A stretch of 64,000 bases of DNA, taken from NCBI RefSeq assembly GCF_004216895.1, contig NZ_SGXE01000003.1, positions 186,001-250,000 of the forward strand, read 5' to 3'. Source of the DNA: Aquimarina brevivitae. GTDB taxonomy: Bacteria; Bacteroidota; Bacteroidia; Flavobacteriales; Flavobacteriaceae. The translations under genes and the position numbers were made by a program. The notes beneath the pieces were generated by a model. That model was not told the DNA's origin, made no database searches, and saw only the letters and a program-made list of their open reading frames with translations. Shown piece after piece: positions 54,882 to 63,963 of this stretch. Numbering within the stretch: the first letter of the stretch is position 1; each line of letters begins with the position of its first letter.

Positions 54882-55151
54882 ACATATAATTCTATTTGTG
54901 CTTTGAATATACGTTTGAATGCATTACACCTATGTAATTATATCGATTCTAAAGCCTGTACAAATAACAAATTATAGCAAAAAAATTAGTAGTATTGCAT
55001 ACTAGAATATAACATTTTCTTATTGTTTTTAAAGCGCAGTGGTGCTGTTTAAAAGCTTATATTTCATATGTAAAGAAGTATGCTTCTACTGAAATCAGAC
55101 CAGCAACCGCAGTTAAACTATAAGATATATTAAAATAAGATTTAAAACCTT
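54882..55151. other. Intergenic region before the RsmI-like gene
   Basis: A 270-bp AT-rich stretch without a recognised gene or terminator. A small AGAAG/CTTCT hairpin is visible near 55075. Promoters of the downstream gene should lie here. Confidence 0.4.
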
Positions 55152-55883
55152 ATGGAATTGAATACTCTAAATCCCAAAGGAAGACTATATATTATACCAA
55201 CAAGACTAGGCGATGATGTACCGTTAGAAGTTCTTCCTATCTCCATTAAAAAGGTTTTAGAACAGGTAAATCATTATATCGTAGAAAATGAAAAGCCCGC
55301 CAGACGGTTTATCAAAAAAGTCAGCCCTAGCAAATCTCAAAAATCATTAATCATACATTCTGTAAATAAATACACAGACCCTTCCGAAATACCAACCTAT
55401 TTAGAGCCTTGTCTAAATGGTGAAGCTATTGGTCTTATGTCTGATGCAGGTTGTCCTGGAGTAGCGGATCCTGGTGCTGAAGTTATACGTATAGCACACG
55501 AAAAGGGAATTCAGGTAACACCCTTAGTTGGTCCATCATCTATACTGTTGGCAATGATGAGCAGTGGTATGAATGGACAAAACTTTACTTTTAACGGATA
55601 CTTACCTATAGACAAAAACGAAAGAAAACAGGCTTTAAAACAACTGGAGCGGATATCACTTGAAAAAAATCAAGCTCAGATCTTCATCGAAACCCCATAT
55701 CGCAATGATAAAATGCTTATGGATCTATTAACCATCCTGTCACCAATGACAAGACTTTGTATCGCAGCAGATATTACCTTAACTACTGAATATATCTGTA
55801 CCAAAACAGTTGAAGAATGGAATAAAAATCAACCTGAACTGCATAAAAGACCTACAATCTTTATTATACAAAAAGATTATTAG
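55152..55883 (+). CDS. RsmI-like SAM-dependent methyltransferase
   Basis: Tetrapyrrole-methylase-fold protein of 243 residues, similar to RsmI, which 2'-O-methylates C1402 of 16S rRNA. GRLYIIPTRLGDD lacks the family's exact N-terminal signature but GLMSDAGCPGVADPGAEVIR (around 95-114) and LVGPSSILLAMMSSGMNGQNFTFNGYLP are diagnostic. It is shorter than E. coli RsmI (about 286 residues) and diverges at the N terminus, so the exact target nucleotide may differ. It is convergent with the next gene. Confidence 0.83.
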   Translation: MELNTLNPKGRLYIIPTRLGDDVPLEVLPISIKKVLEQVNHYIVENEKPARRFIKKVSPSKSQKSLIIHSVNKYTDPSEIPTYLEPCLNGEAIGLMSDAGCPGVADPGAEVIRIAHEKGIQVTPLVGPSSILLAMMSSGMNGQNFTFNGYLPIDKNERKQALKQLERISLEKNQAQIFIETPYRNDKMLMDLLTILSPMTRLCIAADITLTTEYICTKTVEEWNKNQPELHKRPTIFIIQKDY

Positions 55884-55922
55884 CAGTAACTAAACGTATT
55901 GAAAGGAAACTAATCAGGAATT

Positions 55923-56582
55923 TTACAAATCGGTATATGAACGCTTTACTCGCGCTCTGCGCTTTGCGATAACTGAAGAAGTATCATAGCCTTTAAAGCG
56001 CTTCATATAATATCTGATTGTAGTACCAAAAGCATCTGCAAACCCTTCTACCCCTCCACTTCTCAGGTATTTTTTTACTGATCCAGGTCCAGCTAGGTGT
56101 GCTGCAGCTAAAATCCCAGATTCTGTTACCTCTACACCATTTATGGTTTTACCAACAAACCATTTGATATCGCGTCTAAGAACCCATTTGTTTCTACAAA
56201 GATTGGCGTAAAATGCTTTTTCTTGTAAACTAGGATTATCTAAAAACTGCTGTATATCTCTTATACCGATAAGCGCTAGTGTGCCTTTACCAAACTGATA
56301 CTTACCCAAGTACCCGAATTGGTTGATAACTCCATAATCACCTCTGGATTCTTTAAAAGCTACTGCTTCTTTAAATCCTAAATAACTCTTTCCTAATTTA
56401 GGTGAGACGTAGGTATCATTGTAAGCATCTTCAATTTCAGCAAAGTTTGGAGCGATGTAGTAAAGATCTAATCCTTCGGTAGAGTAAGCACTGTAATCAA
56501 ACGCTTCCTTTTTTTTAAAACTAAGAAGAAAAATTGCCCCAATTAGTACTATTATAGATAAACCAAGTATCTTTTTTATCAT
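55923..56582 (-). CDS. Lysozyme-like transglycosylase-fold membrane protein
   Basis: Protein of 219 residues with an N-terminal membrane segment (about 4-21, possibly a signal anchor). The stretch AVAFKESRGDYGVINQFGYLGKYQFGKGTLALIGI (about 70-104) resembles the catalytic core of lytic transglycosylase/lysozyme-type folds, with the glutamate in KESRGDYG as the likely general acid. A basic C-terminal end (KRRARVKRSYTDL) follows. It probably cuts or binds peptidoglycan; the family is not named with certainty. It has its own promoter and a structured mRNA leader. Confidence 0.65.
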   Translation of the reverse strand: MIKKILGLSIIVLIGAIFLLSFKKKEAFDYSAYSTEGLDLYYIAPNFAEIEDAYNDTYVSPKLGKSYLGFKEAVAFKESRGDYGVINQFGYLGKYQFGKGTLALIGIRDIQQFLDNPSLQEKAFYANLCRNKWVLRRDIKWFVGKTINGVEVTESGILAAAHLAGPGSVKKYLRSGGVEGFADAFGTTIRYYMKRFKGYDTSSVIAKRRARVKRSYTDL

Positions 56583-56592
56583 AATGTAAATT

Positions 56593-56650
56593 TTTAAATA
56601 GCACCTTAAAAAGGGTCCCCTGCTATTTAAATTTTAGCGGTGCAAATATA
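56593..56650 (-). promoter_or_regulatory. Promoter and structured 5' leader of the lysozyme-like gene
   Basis: On the minus strand TATATTTG at 56643-56650 is a TAnnTTTG match. The leader of about 55 nt is mostly a hairpin: 11-bp arms at 56621-56631 and 56593-56603 enclose a 17-nt loop. It ends 10 nt before the start codon and could influence translation initiation. Confidence 0.5.
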
Positions 56651-56916
56651 CGGATAAAAATTAACTAAAGAAGAAGCAAATGTTAAATTTTTTAATTAAC
56701 TGATTTACATTATTTTAAATATTAAAATAGACAAAGTAGCATTTGTAAATGGTGTTAAAAAACAAAAAAATAAGCACTTAAACGTCAAGTTAAGACCTTT
56801 AAACGATAATTTTTTAATTACTACATTTTAAAATATCGCCAAAATATACTAGTAATTTCATTGAATATCACGAAAATACAGAAGCATCAACAAGAATTCT
56901 TTAAGCGATGAAATAC
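56651..56916. other. AT-rich gap upstream of the structured leader
   Basis: About 265 bp of very AT-rich sequence between mltG and the lysozyme-like gene. It has no gene-like ORF, and no RNA or terminator was recognised. Confidence 0.4.
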
Positions 56917-57960
56917 TTATCTATTTATGCCTTGTTGATTAATCCATTTTACATATTGTTGCTTATTTTGATTGTGCTGTGAGAGTGTTTTTGCAAATTT
57001 ATGATATCCCATTTTGGTAACATCAGCTACAAAAAAATAATACTCGTGTTTTTCATAATTTAAAACAGCATCTATAGCAGAAATGTCTGGCATAGCAATA
57101 GGACCTGGAGGAAGAGCTCGGTATTTATAAGTATTATACGGGCTATCTATTTCTAAATCCTTGTACAATACTCTTTTTATAACCGCATCCCAATCCCCTC
57201 GGTGCTTTTTAAGTGCAAAAATGACAGTAGGATCTGCATCTAACTTCCAACCATCATTATAACGATTCATATACACGCCAGCAACGCGAGGTCGTTCATC
57301 TACTTTTGCGGTTTCTTTTTGTACAATAGATGCCATTGTAATAACCTCTTTAGGACTTAGTCCTATATTTTTTGCTTTAGACAAACGCCTATCTGTCCAG
57401 AAAGCTTTGTATTCTCTAAGCATCCTATCTCTAAATTGCACAGCAGAGGTATTCCAGAAAAATTCATATTGATTAGGAATATACATGCTCAATGCATTCT
57501 CTTGATTAAAACCATTCGATGATAAAAATGACTCTTCTTTAAATGCATTTAAGAGACCTAAACTATCAGCCTCTATCTGAGTAGCAATCCTACCTGCTAA
57601 ATTTTCTAAGCGTTCTTGATTATTAAAAACTACTTGTATTGGCGTATTTTTACTTCTTAAGGTATTTATGATTTCATTATTGTTCATACCCTTTCGCAAA
57701 ACAAACTTACCTGCCTTAACATTTTCTATGTACCCTTTTCGTTCAGCAATCTTCGTAAAAGTAGATAAGTCCTCAATGGCTGGGTCTAACAACTGTTGAA
57801 CCTTTTTAAAGGTAGCATCAGACGGAATAAAAACTTCATATTTTTCGCTTGAAAAAGCAGTATTAGGCGAAAATACAGCTTGATATACAAAGTAAGAAAA
57901 GCCTGCAGCAGCTAACAAACCAAGTAATGCGATTACTAATAGTATCTTTTTAATGTACAT
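56917..57960 (-). CDS. mltG: Endolytic murein transglycosylase MltG
   Basis: Membrane enzyme that cleaves nascent peptidoglycan strands and sets glycan chain length. It is 347 residues with a TM helix near residues 5-27 and a LysM-like region at about 40-100. The YceG catalytic signature is ITMASIVQKETAKVDERPRVAGVYMNR with the catalytic glutamate E216 and LDADPTVIFAL. It overlaps the upstream GNAT gene by 11 bp. Confidence 0.96.
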   Translation of the reverse strand: MYIKKILLVIALLGLLAAAGFSYFVYQAVFSPNTAFSSEKYEVFIPSDATFKKVQQLLDPAIEDLSTFTKIAERKGYIENVKAGKFVLRKGMNNNEIINTLRSKNTPIQVVFNNQERLENLAGRIATQIEADSLGLLNAFKEESFLSSNGFNQENALSMYIPNQYEFFWNTSAVQFRDRMLREYKAFWTDRRLSKAKNIGLSPKEVITMASIVQKETAKVDERPRVAGVYMNRYNDGWKLDADPTVIFALKKHRGDWDAVIKRVLYKDLEIDSPYNTYKYRALPPGPIAMPDISAIDAVLNYEKHEYYFFVADVTKMGYHKFAKTLSQHNQNKQQYVKWINQQGINR

Positions 57961-58477
57961 TGATTAATTGATATAAAAGTTCATTTTTAAATGCTTTTCC
58001 GGATTTTATCCAATCTTTTTTTACTCCTGTTTTCACAAAGCCTTGATTTTCAAAAAGTCGAATACTAGCTACATTATCTTCAGTAATAGTTGCATAGATT
58101 TGATGTAAACCTAAGTGATTGAAGCAATATGTCGTTACCATTTTCAACACTTCAGCTCCATAGCCTTTTGCGCGATTCTTTTCATCTGCTATCAAAACTC
58201 CAACACCCACACGTTGGTGAGAAGGATCAAAATCATAAAAATCAACAAATCCTATAAGCTCATCTTTTTGGCTACAAATAGCTAAACGTAACTGCTTCAC
58301 TTCATAAATATCTCGATGCGACTGTTCAAGGTATTGCTTTAAGATAAATTTAGAATACGGCGTCAAAGTAGAACTAATCTCCCAGATTGACTCGTTATTT
58401 TCAACCTTGTACAAAAAATCGAGATCTTCATACTCAAGAGCTCTAAGATATACCGTTTTACCCTTTAAACTTACCAT
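57950..58477 (-). CDS. GNAT-family N-acetyltransferase
   Basis: Acetyltransferase of the RimJ/RimL-like type, 175 residues. It begins with VSLKGKTVYLRALEYEDLDFLYKVENNESIW, a typical RimJ start, and the acetyl-CoA binding loop is ADEKNRAKGYGAEVLKMVTTYCF. QIYATITEDNVASIRLFENQGFVKTG completes the fold. The substrate is not known. It overlaps dapF by 7 bp and mltG by 11 bp, so the three genes form a tight operon. Confidence 0.88.
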   Translation of the reverse strand: MVSLKGKTVYLRALEYEDLDFLYKVENNESIWEISSTLTPYSKFILKQYLEQSHRDIYEVKQLRLAICSQKDELIGFVDFYDFDPSHQRVGVGVLIADEKNRAKGYGAEVLKMVTTYCFNHLGLHQIYATITEDNVASIRLFENQGFVKTGVKKDWIKSGKAFKNELLYQLINVH

Positions 58478-59256
58478 GCTATTTCTCCTTTAAAAACGAA
58501 CGTAGCTGGTCCTGTTAAGAAAATATTTTTAAAACCTGTCTCACTTTTCTCAAAACTCACGCTTAATTCACCCCCTGGCGTTTCTATCATCACTTGATTT
58601 GAGTCAGTTAATCCTTTACTAAACATAGCTAATGCAACAGCAGTAACACCAGTACCGCAACTTAGAGTTTCGTCCTCAACACCTCGCTCATAGGTTCTTA
58701 CTGCAAATGCTGCGTGATCTCGTTGCTGTACAAAATTTACATTGGTACCATTTTCATAATAAGGAGCGCCATATCGAATCTTTTTCCCCTGAGTCTTAAC
58801 ATCATATTCAGTAAGATTTTCCACTAAAGCAACATGATGGGGCGAACCAGTATTTAAAAATTGATGTGAATCTGATTCTTTAATCTCCTCAACATCTTGC
58901 ATCTGCAAACGAACTACCTCGTTGCTGATTTCCGCATAATGCCGACCATCAATTGCGCTAAAATGAGCGCTATGAGCTATAACTCCCAGTTTTGCTGCAA
59001 AAGCGACTAAACACCTTCCTCCATTACCGCACATAGAGCTTTCATTGCCATCAGCATTAAAATACACCATTTTAAAGTCATCGATGTCATTCTCTGGCAG
59101 TTCTAACAACATTAATCCATCAGCACCAATGCCAAATTTTCTGTCACAAAGTCTTTTAATTAATTTGGTATCATTTTTGGATAAAACTAATTGACGATTA
59201 TCAATGATCACAAAATCATTACCGGTTCCTTGATATTTATAAAAGGGTAGCACCAT
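58471..59256 (-). CDS. dapF: Diaminopimelate epimerase
   Basis: Interconverts LL- and meso-diaminopimelate, the precursor of lysine and peptidoglycan. It is 261 residues. Both catalytic cysteines are present: C76 in ESSMCGNGGRC and C200 in DETLSCGTGVTAVA. It starts the operon dapF-GNAT-mltG, which joins peptidoglycan precursor supply with strand termination. A -7 element lies just upstream. Confidence 0.96.
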   Translation of the reverse strand: MVLPFYKYQGTGNDFVIIDNRQLVLSKNDTKLIKRLCDRKFGIGADGLMLLELPENDIDDFKMVYFNADGNESSMCGNGGRCLVAFAAKLGVIAHSAHFSAIDGRHYAEISNEVVRLQMQDVEEIKESDSHQFLNTGSPHHVALVENLTEYDVKTQGKKIRYGAPYYENGTNVNFVQQRDHAAFAVRTYERGVEDETLSCGTGVTAVALAMFSKGLTDSNQVMIETPGGELSVSFEKSETGFKNIFLTGPATFVFKGEIAW

Positions 59257-59277
59257 TTAAAATATAAATTTGGACTG

Positions 59278-59285
59278 CAAAGGTA
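59278..59285 (-). promoter_or_regulatory. dapF operon -7 element
   Basis: TACCTTTG on the minus strand matches TAnnTTTG, 21 bp before the dapF start. The same sequence is used at lpd. Confidence 0.5.
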
Positions 59286-59420
59286 CAAAGAATGTTTTCA
59301 TAATATCATTGTTAATTGTGAGTTAAATAACACCTTAAAGGATACGACTATTGTAACTTTAAGTGTTTACGAAAGTCTTTAAAGTATAGTTTAACAATTC
59401 AAAAAACAGAGAAAAGAAAG

Positions 59421-60833
59421 ATGAAAAGATTTTTGAGTTTGCTGGTTGTGGCTTTCCTGGCTGGAGCCATTACACTAGGAGCATATAAATTATTTTTAGA
59501 ACCAAAACCTGTAGTAATTACAGAAAGTAAGCCTGCGACAACAAGCGTTCAACCTACCAATTATAAGGTAACCAATACCATGAGTACGGCGGCAGCATCA
59601 GGAATTGATTTTTCAGACGCAGCTGAAAAAACCGTAAACGCGGTTGTACACGTTAAACAATATGGCCTCACCCGAAGGCCTAGAAACTTAATGGAATACC
59701 TAAGAAATGGTGGTGCAGTAGAAAAACAAATCCAAGGAGCAGGATCCGGAGTTATTATAACAGCCGATGGATATATTGTAACCAATAACCATGTTATTGA
59801 AGGTGCAACCGAATTAGAAGTTACCCTAAATAACAATAAAACATACAATGCTAAAATTGTAGGTACAGCACCGCAATCAGACATTGCTTTACTCAAAATA
59901 GAAGCGGATGAGCATCTATCCTATATTCCATTTGGCGATTCTAATTCTGCTAAAATTGGAGAATGGGTTTTAGCTGTGGGTAATCCTTTTAACCTGACTT
60001 CTACGGTAACAGCAGGTATCATCAGTGCAAAATCTAGAGATTTAAATGAATACGATGGTAATTACCAATCCTTCATCCAAACCGATGCTGCAGTAAATCC
60101 AGGTAATAGCGGAGGTGCTTTGGTAAACGTACGAGGAGAGCTCATTGGCATTAATACTGCTATTACTTCTATGACTGGGAGTTACATTGGTTATTCTTTT
60201 GCTGTACCCTCTAATAGTGCCAAAAAAATTATCGATGATATTATAGAATACGGCGATGTTCAAAAAGCAATCATTGGCGTAACCACAACAGAAATCAACC
60301 AGGCTTCTCAAAAAGAATTTGGTGTTAATGATTCTCAAGGTGTAATCATTGCAGGAATTGAAAGTGACAGTGGCGCTGAACAAGCCGGACTGAAAAAAGG
60401 AGATGTTATCAAACAAATTGACGGTGTCAAAATCCGAAAATTTGCAGATCTTTCTGGTTATCTTAGCAGTAAGAGCCCTAATGATATTGTAAATGTAAAA
60501 ATCATTCGAGATGGCTCTCTGATGACGCTACCTGTTAAACTTAAAAAATACGAGAGATACGAAATACAAGCAGTAGGCATTGAGGTGGTAAACCCATCTA
60601 AAGAAGACCTTAGAAGAAACGGAGTGAATTACGGAGTTAAAATAAGTAGAACACTCACTCCAAGGATGGCACGATACAACCTAGAAGGAATAATTATTAC
60701 CGAAATTGATAACATAAAAGTTACGGATGTTGAAGCTGTAAAAAGAATTATGGCTCAAAAATCACCAAATGAGGACATCAGTATTAGCCTGATTGATCGA
60801 AATGGCGAAAAGAGAGAATTTGTTTTTCAATAA
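59421..60833 (+). CDS. DegQ/HtrA-family serine endopeptidase
   Basis: Periplasmic protease/chaperone that handles misfolded envelope proteins. It is 470 residues with a TM/signal segment (about 7-24). The catalytic triad is H124 (TNNHVIEG), D154 (QSDIALLKI) and S230 (NPGNSGGALVN). Two PDZ domains follow (about 280-370, VIIAGIESDSGAEQAGLKKGDVI, and about 380-468). It matches the DegP/DegQ layout. It is divergent from dapF and ends at a strong terminator. Confidence 0.95.
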   Translation: MKRFLSLLVVAFLAGAITLGAYKLFLEPKPVVITESKPATTSVQPTNYKVTNTMSTAAASGIDFSDAAEKTVNAVVHVKQYGLTRRPRNLMEYLRNGGAVEKQIQGAGSGVIITADGYIVTNNHVIEGATELEVTLNNNKTYNAKIVGTAPQSDIALLKIEADEHLSYIPFGDSNSAKIGEWVLAVGNPFNLTSTVTAGIISAKSRDLNEYDGNYQSFIQTDAAVNPGNSGGALVNVRGELIGINTAITSMTGSYIGYSFAVPSNSAKKIIDDIIEYGDVQKAIIGVTTTEINQASQKEFGVNDSQGVIIAGIESDSGAEQAGLKKGDVIKQIDGVKIRKFADLSGYLSSKSPNDIVNVKIIRDGSLMTLPVKLKKYERYEIQAVGIEVVNPSKEDLRRNGVNYGVKISRTLTPRMARYNLEGIIITEIDNIKVTDVEAVKRIMAQKSPNEDISISLIDRNGEKREFVFQ

Positions 60834-60852
60834 ATAGAAATTAATAGTAAAC

Positions 60853-60889
60853 AAATCCCATCAGAATACACTGATGGGATTTTTTTTAT
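60853..60889 (+). terminator. Intrinsic terminator after the HtrA gene
   Basis: A 12-bp perfect stem (60853-60864 / 60871-60882) with a 6-nt loop and a run of T's. Confidence 0.92.
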
Positions 60890-60920
60890 AAAAAATATAT
60901 ACGAAAACGTTTGAAATGTA

Positions 60921-60928
60921 TACTTTTG
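60921..60928 (+). promoter_or_regulatory. GAPDH -7 element
   Basis: TACTTTTG matches TAnnTTTG, 34 bp before the GAPDH start. A TTTG at 60910-60913 is too close to serve as its -33. Confidence 0.5.
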
Positions 60929-60962
60929 CACGAAATTTCAAGACTGTAAAACACAACACATT

Positions 60963-62411
60963 ATGAGTTCTAACGAAGTTTACGAAAAAGAACTTGCCTT
61001 ACAGGCAGATAGAAGACGTGCAACCGTAGCTTTTATCAAAACAGTGAGCGATCTATGGTATGACAACTCCATTGAGTTGGTACTATTTAGAAATCAGCTT
61101 ATCGATAAAAATGTAAGTGAAATCATCAACTTACATGAATATGCGGGAGAGTTCGTTCAAAAACCTATTTCAATTTTTGATACCGTGGAAATCGCACAGG
61201 CTATTAAACTGATGAATCTTCCTCCATCAAAATTAGATATCGGTAAATTAACCTACGAGTATCACTTAAGTAGCGATGAATACAGCTCTGCAAACAGGTT
61301 TGTGCAAAACAAACTAAAAAATGCAAAAAGTTTCCAAGAAATTCAACCAAGAGATGTTGTATTATATGGTTTTGGAAGAATCGGTAGATTAGTAGGTAGA
61401 GAACTTATGACTATTACCGGAAAAGGAACACAACTTCGATTAAGAGCAATAGTAACACGTGGTGAAATCACAGAAGAAGTTTTAGAAAAAAGAGCCTCCC
61501 TATTGCGCAATGATTCGGTTCACGGTTTTTTTGCCGGTACCGTAGAAACTGATATCAAAAACAAAGCATTAATTATTAATGGTACAACAGTAAACATTAT
61601 TAATGCTAACAATCCTGAAGAAATTGACTATACAAAATACGGAATTCAGGATGCACTGATCATTGACAATACCGGTGCCTTTAGAGATAAAGAGGCGTTA
61701 AGCAGACATTTAGCGGCTAAAGGAGCTAGCAAAGTATTACTAACTGCTCCTGGAAAAGGAGTACCCAATATTGTACACGGAGTTAATCAAAAAGATCACG
61801 ATCCCGATAAGATTGACATTTTTTCTGCTGCTTCTTGTACCACTAATGCGATAACACCAATTTTGCAAGCGGTTGAAGAAAGTTTTGGGGTACAACACGG
61901 ACACCTAGAAACAATACACGCTTACACCAATGACCAGAATTTGGTAGATAATATGCATAAAAAATACCGAAGAGGTCGTGCAGCGGCGTTGAATATGGTA
62001 ATCACCGAAACTGGAGCTGGTAAAGCTGTCTCTAAAGCATTACCTAGTTTTGAAGGAAAACTTACCTCAAACGCCATTAGAGTACCTGTTCCTAATGGAT
62101 CCCTAGCAATATTAAACCTTACGCTAGAGAAAGAAGTTACTAGAGAAAGTATGAATGAGGCTATTAAGAAATATGCCCTAGAAGGTAATTTGGTGGAACA
62201 AATTAAATATTCCCTAGATAATGAATTAGTCTCAAGCGACATTGTAGGCTCTTCTGCACCTTCAATATTTGATAGCAATGCTACCATCGTTGATAATAAT
62301 GGTAAAAATGTAGTACTATATGTATGGTATGATAATGAATATGGATATAGTCATCAGGTTATTAGATTATCCAAATACATTGCTAAAGTAAGACGCTTTA
62401 CTTATTATTAG
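60963..62411 (+). CDS. gap: Glyceraldehyde-3-phosphate dehydrogenase (extended form)
   Basis: Oxidises glyceraldehyde-3-phosphate in glycolysis (or the reverse in gluconeogenesis). It is 482 residues, about 140 longer than the common 330-340. The extension (about 1-130) is helical and polar, with no known domain. The NAD site is VVLYGFGRIGRLVGREL (about 136-152). The catalytic Cys292 is in SAASCTTNAITP, and the partner His is in IHAYTNDQN. The C-terminal WYDNEYGYSHQV is normal. Such long forms are a known Bacteroidota subtype; the role of the extension is not known. It is followed by a terminator. Confidence 0.95.
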   Translation: MSSNEVYEKELALQADRRRATVAFIKTVSDLWYDNSIELVLFRNQLIDKNVSEIINLHEYAGEFVQKPISIFDTVEIAQAIKLMNLPPSKLDIGKLTYEYHLSSDEYSSANRFVQNKLKNAKSFQEIQPRDVVLYGFGRIGRLVGRELMTITGKGTQLRLRAIVTRGEITEEVLEKRASLLRNDSVHGFFAGTVETDIKNKALIINGTTVNIINANNPEEIDYTKYGIQDALIIDNTGAFRDKEALSRHLAAKGASKVLLTAPGKGVPNIVHGVNQKDHDPDKIDIFSAASCTTNAITPILQAVEESFGVQHGHLETIHAYTNDQNLVDNMHKKYRRGRAAALNMVITETGAGKAVSKALPSFEGKLTSNAIRVPVPNGSLAILNLTLEKEVTRESMNEAIKKYALEGNLVEQIKYSLDNELVSSDIVGSSAPSIFDSNATIVDNNGKNVVLYVWYDNEYGYSHQVIRLSKYIAKVRRFTYY

Positions 62412-62430
62412 GATTAAATCATAAAATGTA

Positions 62431-62461
62431 AAAGCTACTTGGCTTCAAGTAGCTTTTTTTT
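62431..62461 (+). terminator. Intrinsic terminator after gap
   Basis: An 11-bp stem (62431-62441 / 62446-62456, 4-nt loop) of AAAGCTACTTG and its complement, with an eight-T tail. Confidence 0.92.
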
Positions 62462-62563
62462 ATATATGAATTCTAATGTTCAGTTTAGTCCGAATTACCT
62501 CCAAACACTTCAAAAAAAAGCAAAGAAAAGTGTAATAAGACTTTATTTTTCCTAACAATATCA

Positions 62564-62571
62564 TATCTTTA
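62564..62571 (+). promoter_or_regulatory. Possible -7 element for the coiled-coil protein gene
   Basis: TATCTTTA, one base from the consensus, lies 34 bp before the start codon. Confidence 0.3.
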
Positions 62572-62605
62572 TTCACGTTTTTAGAAACATAAATAGAACA
62601 CACAA

Positions 62606-63220
62606 ATGAATACAAAACACTACCATTTATACCCGCTGTTTGTAATGCTATTTTCCATTTTCACACTAAGCGCCCAAGAGGACCTAAGTGCAGAGGAAGC
62701 GTTAAACAAAGCTGCTATTGAAGATCAGTTTGATATTTTGATTCAAAAATCAGGTAGGTACCAAGATTATAAAGTCGTTAAACAGATTTATCTCAATAAA
62801 CTTAAATCTAATGTAACAGACTCTATAAACAATCTAGAAACATCATTAAAAGAAAGAAACAGTCAAATAGCGCAGCAAAAAAACACTTTAGATCAGTTAC
62901 AAAAAAACCTGGCAGAAACGAATGAAAAACTTGCTGTTATCACCAACGAAAAAGACAGTATATCCTTTTTCGGGGCATTACTAAATAAATCCACTTACAG
63001 AACTATAATGTGGTTGATAATTGTGGCGTTATTGCTACTTTTAGGTTTTTTCATTTTTAAATTTAAAAACAGTAATACCATTACAATACAGGCCAAAAAC
63101 TCCCTTGCAGACTTGGAAGCTGAATTCGAAGAACATCGAAGAAGAGCGCTGGAAAGAGAGCAAAAAGTAATGCGCAAACTTCAGGATGAAATCAACAAGC
63201 AGAAAAAAGGTTCAAAGTAA
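62606..63220 (+). CDS. Signal-peptide coiled-coil membrane protein upstream of trmD
   Basis: Protein of 204 residues. It has a signal-like hydrophobic start (about 9-22, ending LSAQE), a coiled-coil middle (about 55-115, with heptad-like ETSLKERNSQIAQQKNTLDQLQKNL), one transmembrane helix (about 132-152) and a charged, helical cytoplasmic tail (EAEFEEHRRRALEREQKVMRKL). Similar Bacteroidota proteins beside trmD are sometimes labelled tRNA methyltransferase by transfer from the neighbour; nothing here supports that. Its function is unknown; a structural or tether role is conceivable. Confidence 0.7.
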   Translation: MNTKHYHLYPLFVMLFSIFTLSAQEDLSAEEALNKAAIEDQFDILIQKSGRYQDYKVVKQIYLNKLKSNVTDSINNLETSLKERNSQIAQQKNTLDQLQKNLAETNEKLAVITNEKDSISFFGALLNKSTYRTIMWLIIVALLLLLGFFIFKFKNSNTITIQAKNSLADLEAEFEEHRRRALEREQKVMRKLQDEINKQKKGSK

Positions 63221-63285
63221 TTGTTAAGAACCAATAGCGTGTTTTAGTATTCTTTTGCATCTTTGCATAGATTTTAATAGAAACT

Positions 63286-63963
63286 ATGCGAATTGATATC
63301 ATCACAGTAGTCCCAGATTTACTTAAGAGTCCTTTTGAAGCCTCAATTATGAAGCGTTCTATCGAAAAAGGATTGGTAGAAGTGCATTTACATAATCTTA
63401 GAGATTACACTACAGACAATTACAAACAAGTAGATGATTATCAGTTTGGTGGCGGTGCCGGAATGGTGATGATGATCGAACCCATCGACAAATGCATTAC
63501 TCAATTAAAATCCGAACGCGATTATGACGAAGTCATATATATGACCCCTGACGGAGAAACACTATCACAGACCGTAGCTAATCAAATCTCATTACAGGAG
63601 AACATTATTATTCTCTGTGGTCATTATAAAGGTGTAGATCAAAGGGTTCGAGACCATTTCATCACCAGAGAAATTTCCATAGGAGATTATGTGTTGTCTG
63701 GGGGAGAATTAGGAGCCCTGATACTGTGTGATGCGGTGATTAGATTGATACCGGGTGTTTTGGGCAATGAGACATCTGCCCTTACCGATTCTTTTCAAGA
63801 CAATTTATTAGCACCTCCAATTTATACAAGACCTGCTGATTATAAAGGCTGGAAAGTCCCAGAAGTGCTTACCAGCGGAAATTTCCCAAAGATCGAACAG
63901 TGGCGAGAAGAACAGGCTTATCTAAGAACACAAGAAAGAAGGCCTGATTTACTAGAAGAATAG
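63286..63963 (+). CDS. trmD: tRNA (guanosine(37)-N1)-methyltransferase
   Basis: Methylates G37 of tRNAs with G at position 36, preventing +1 frameshifts. It is 225 residues, complete within the window. The SPOUT knot is recognisable: [18 protein letters not shown] and [33 protein letters not shown], with a C-terminal domain ([31 protein letters not shown]). The upstream coiled-coil gene is 65 bp away; the usual rimM and rplS partners are absent from the visible flank. Confidence 0.97.
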   Translation: MRIDIITVVPDLLKSPFEASIMKRSIEKGLVEVHLHNLRDYTTDNYKQVDDYQFGGGAGMVMMIEPIDKCITQLKSERDYDEVIYMTPDGETLSQTVANQISLQENIIILCGHYKGVDQRVRDHFITREISIGDYVLSGGELGALILCDAVIRLIPGVLGNETSALTDSFQDNLLAPPIYTRPADYKGWKVPEVLTSGNFPKIEQWREEQAYLRTQERRPDLLEE

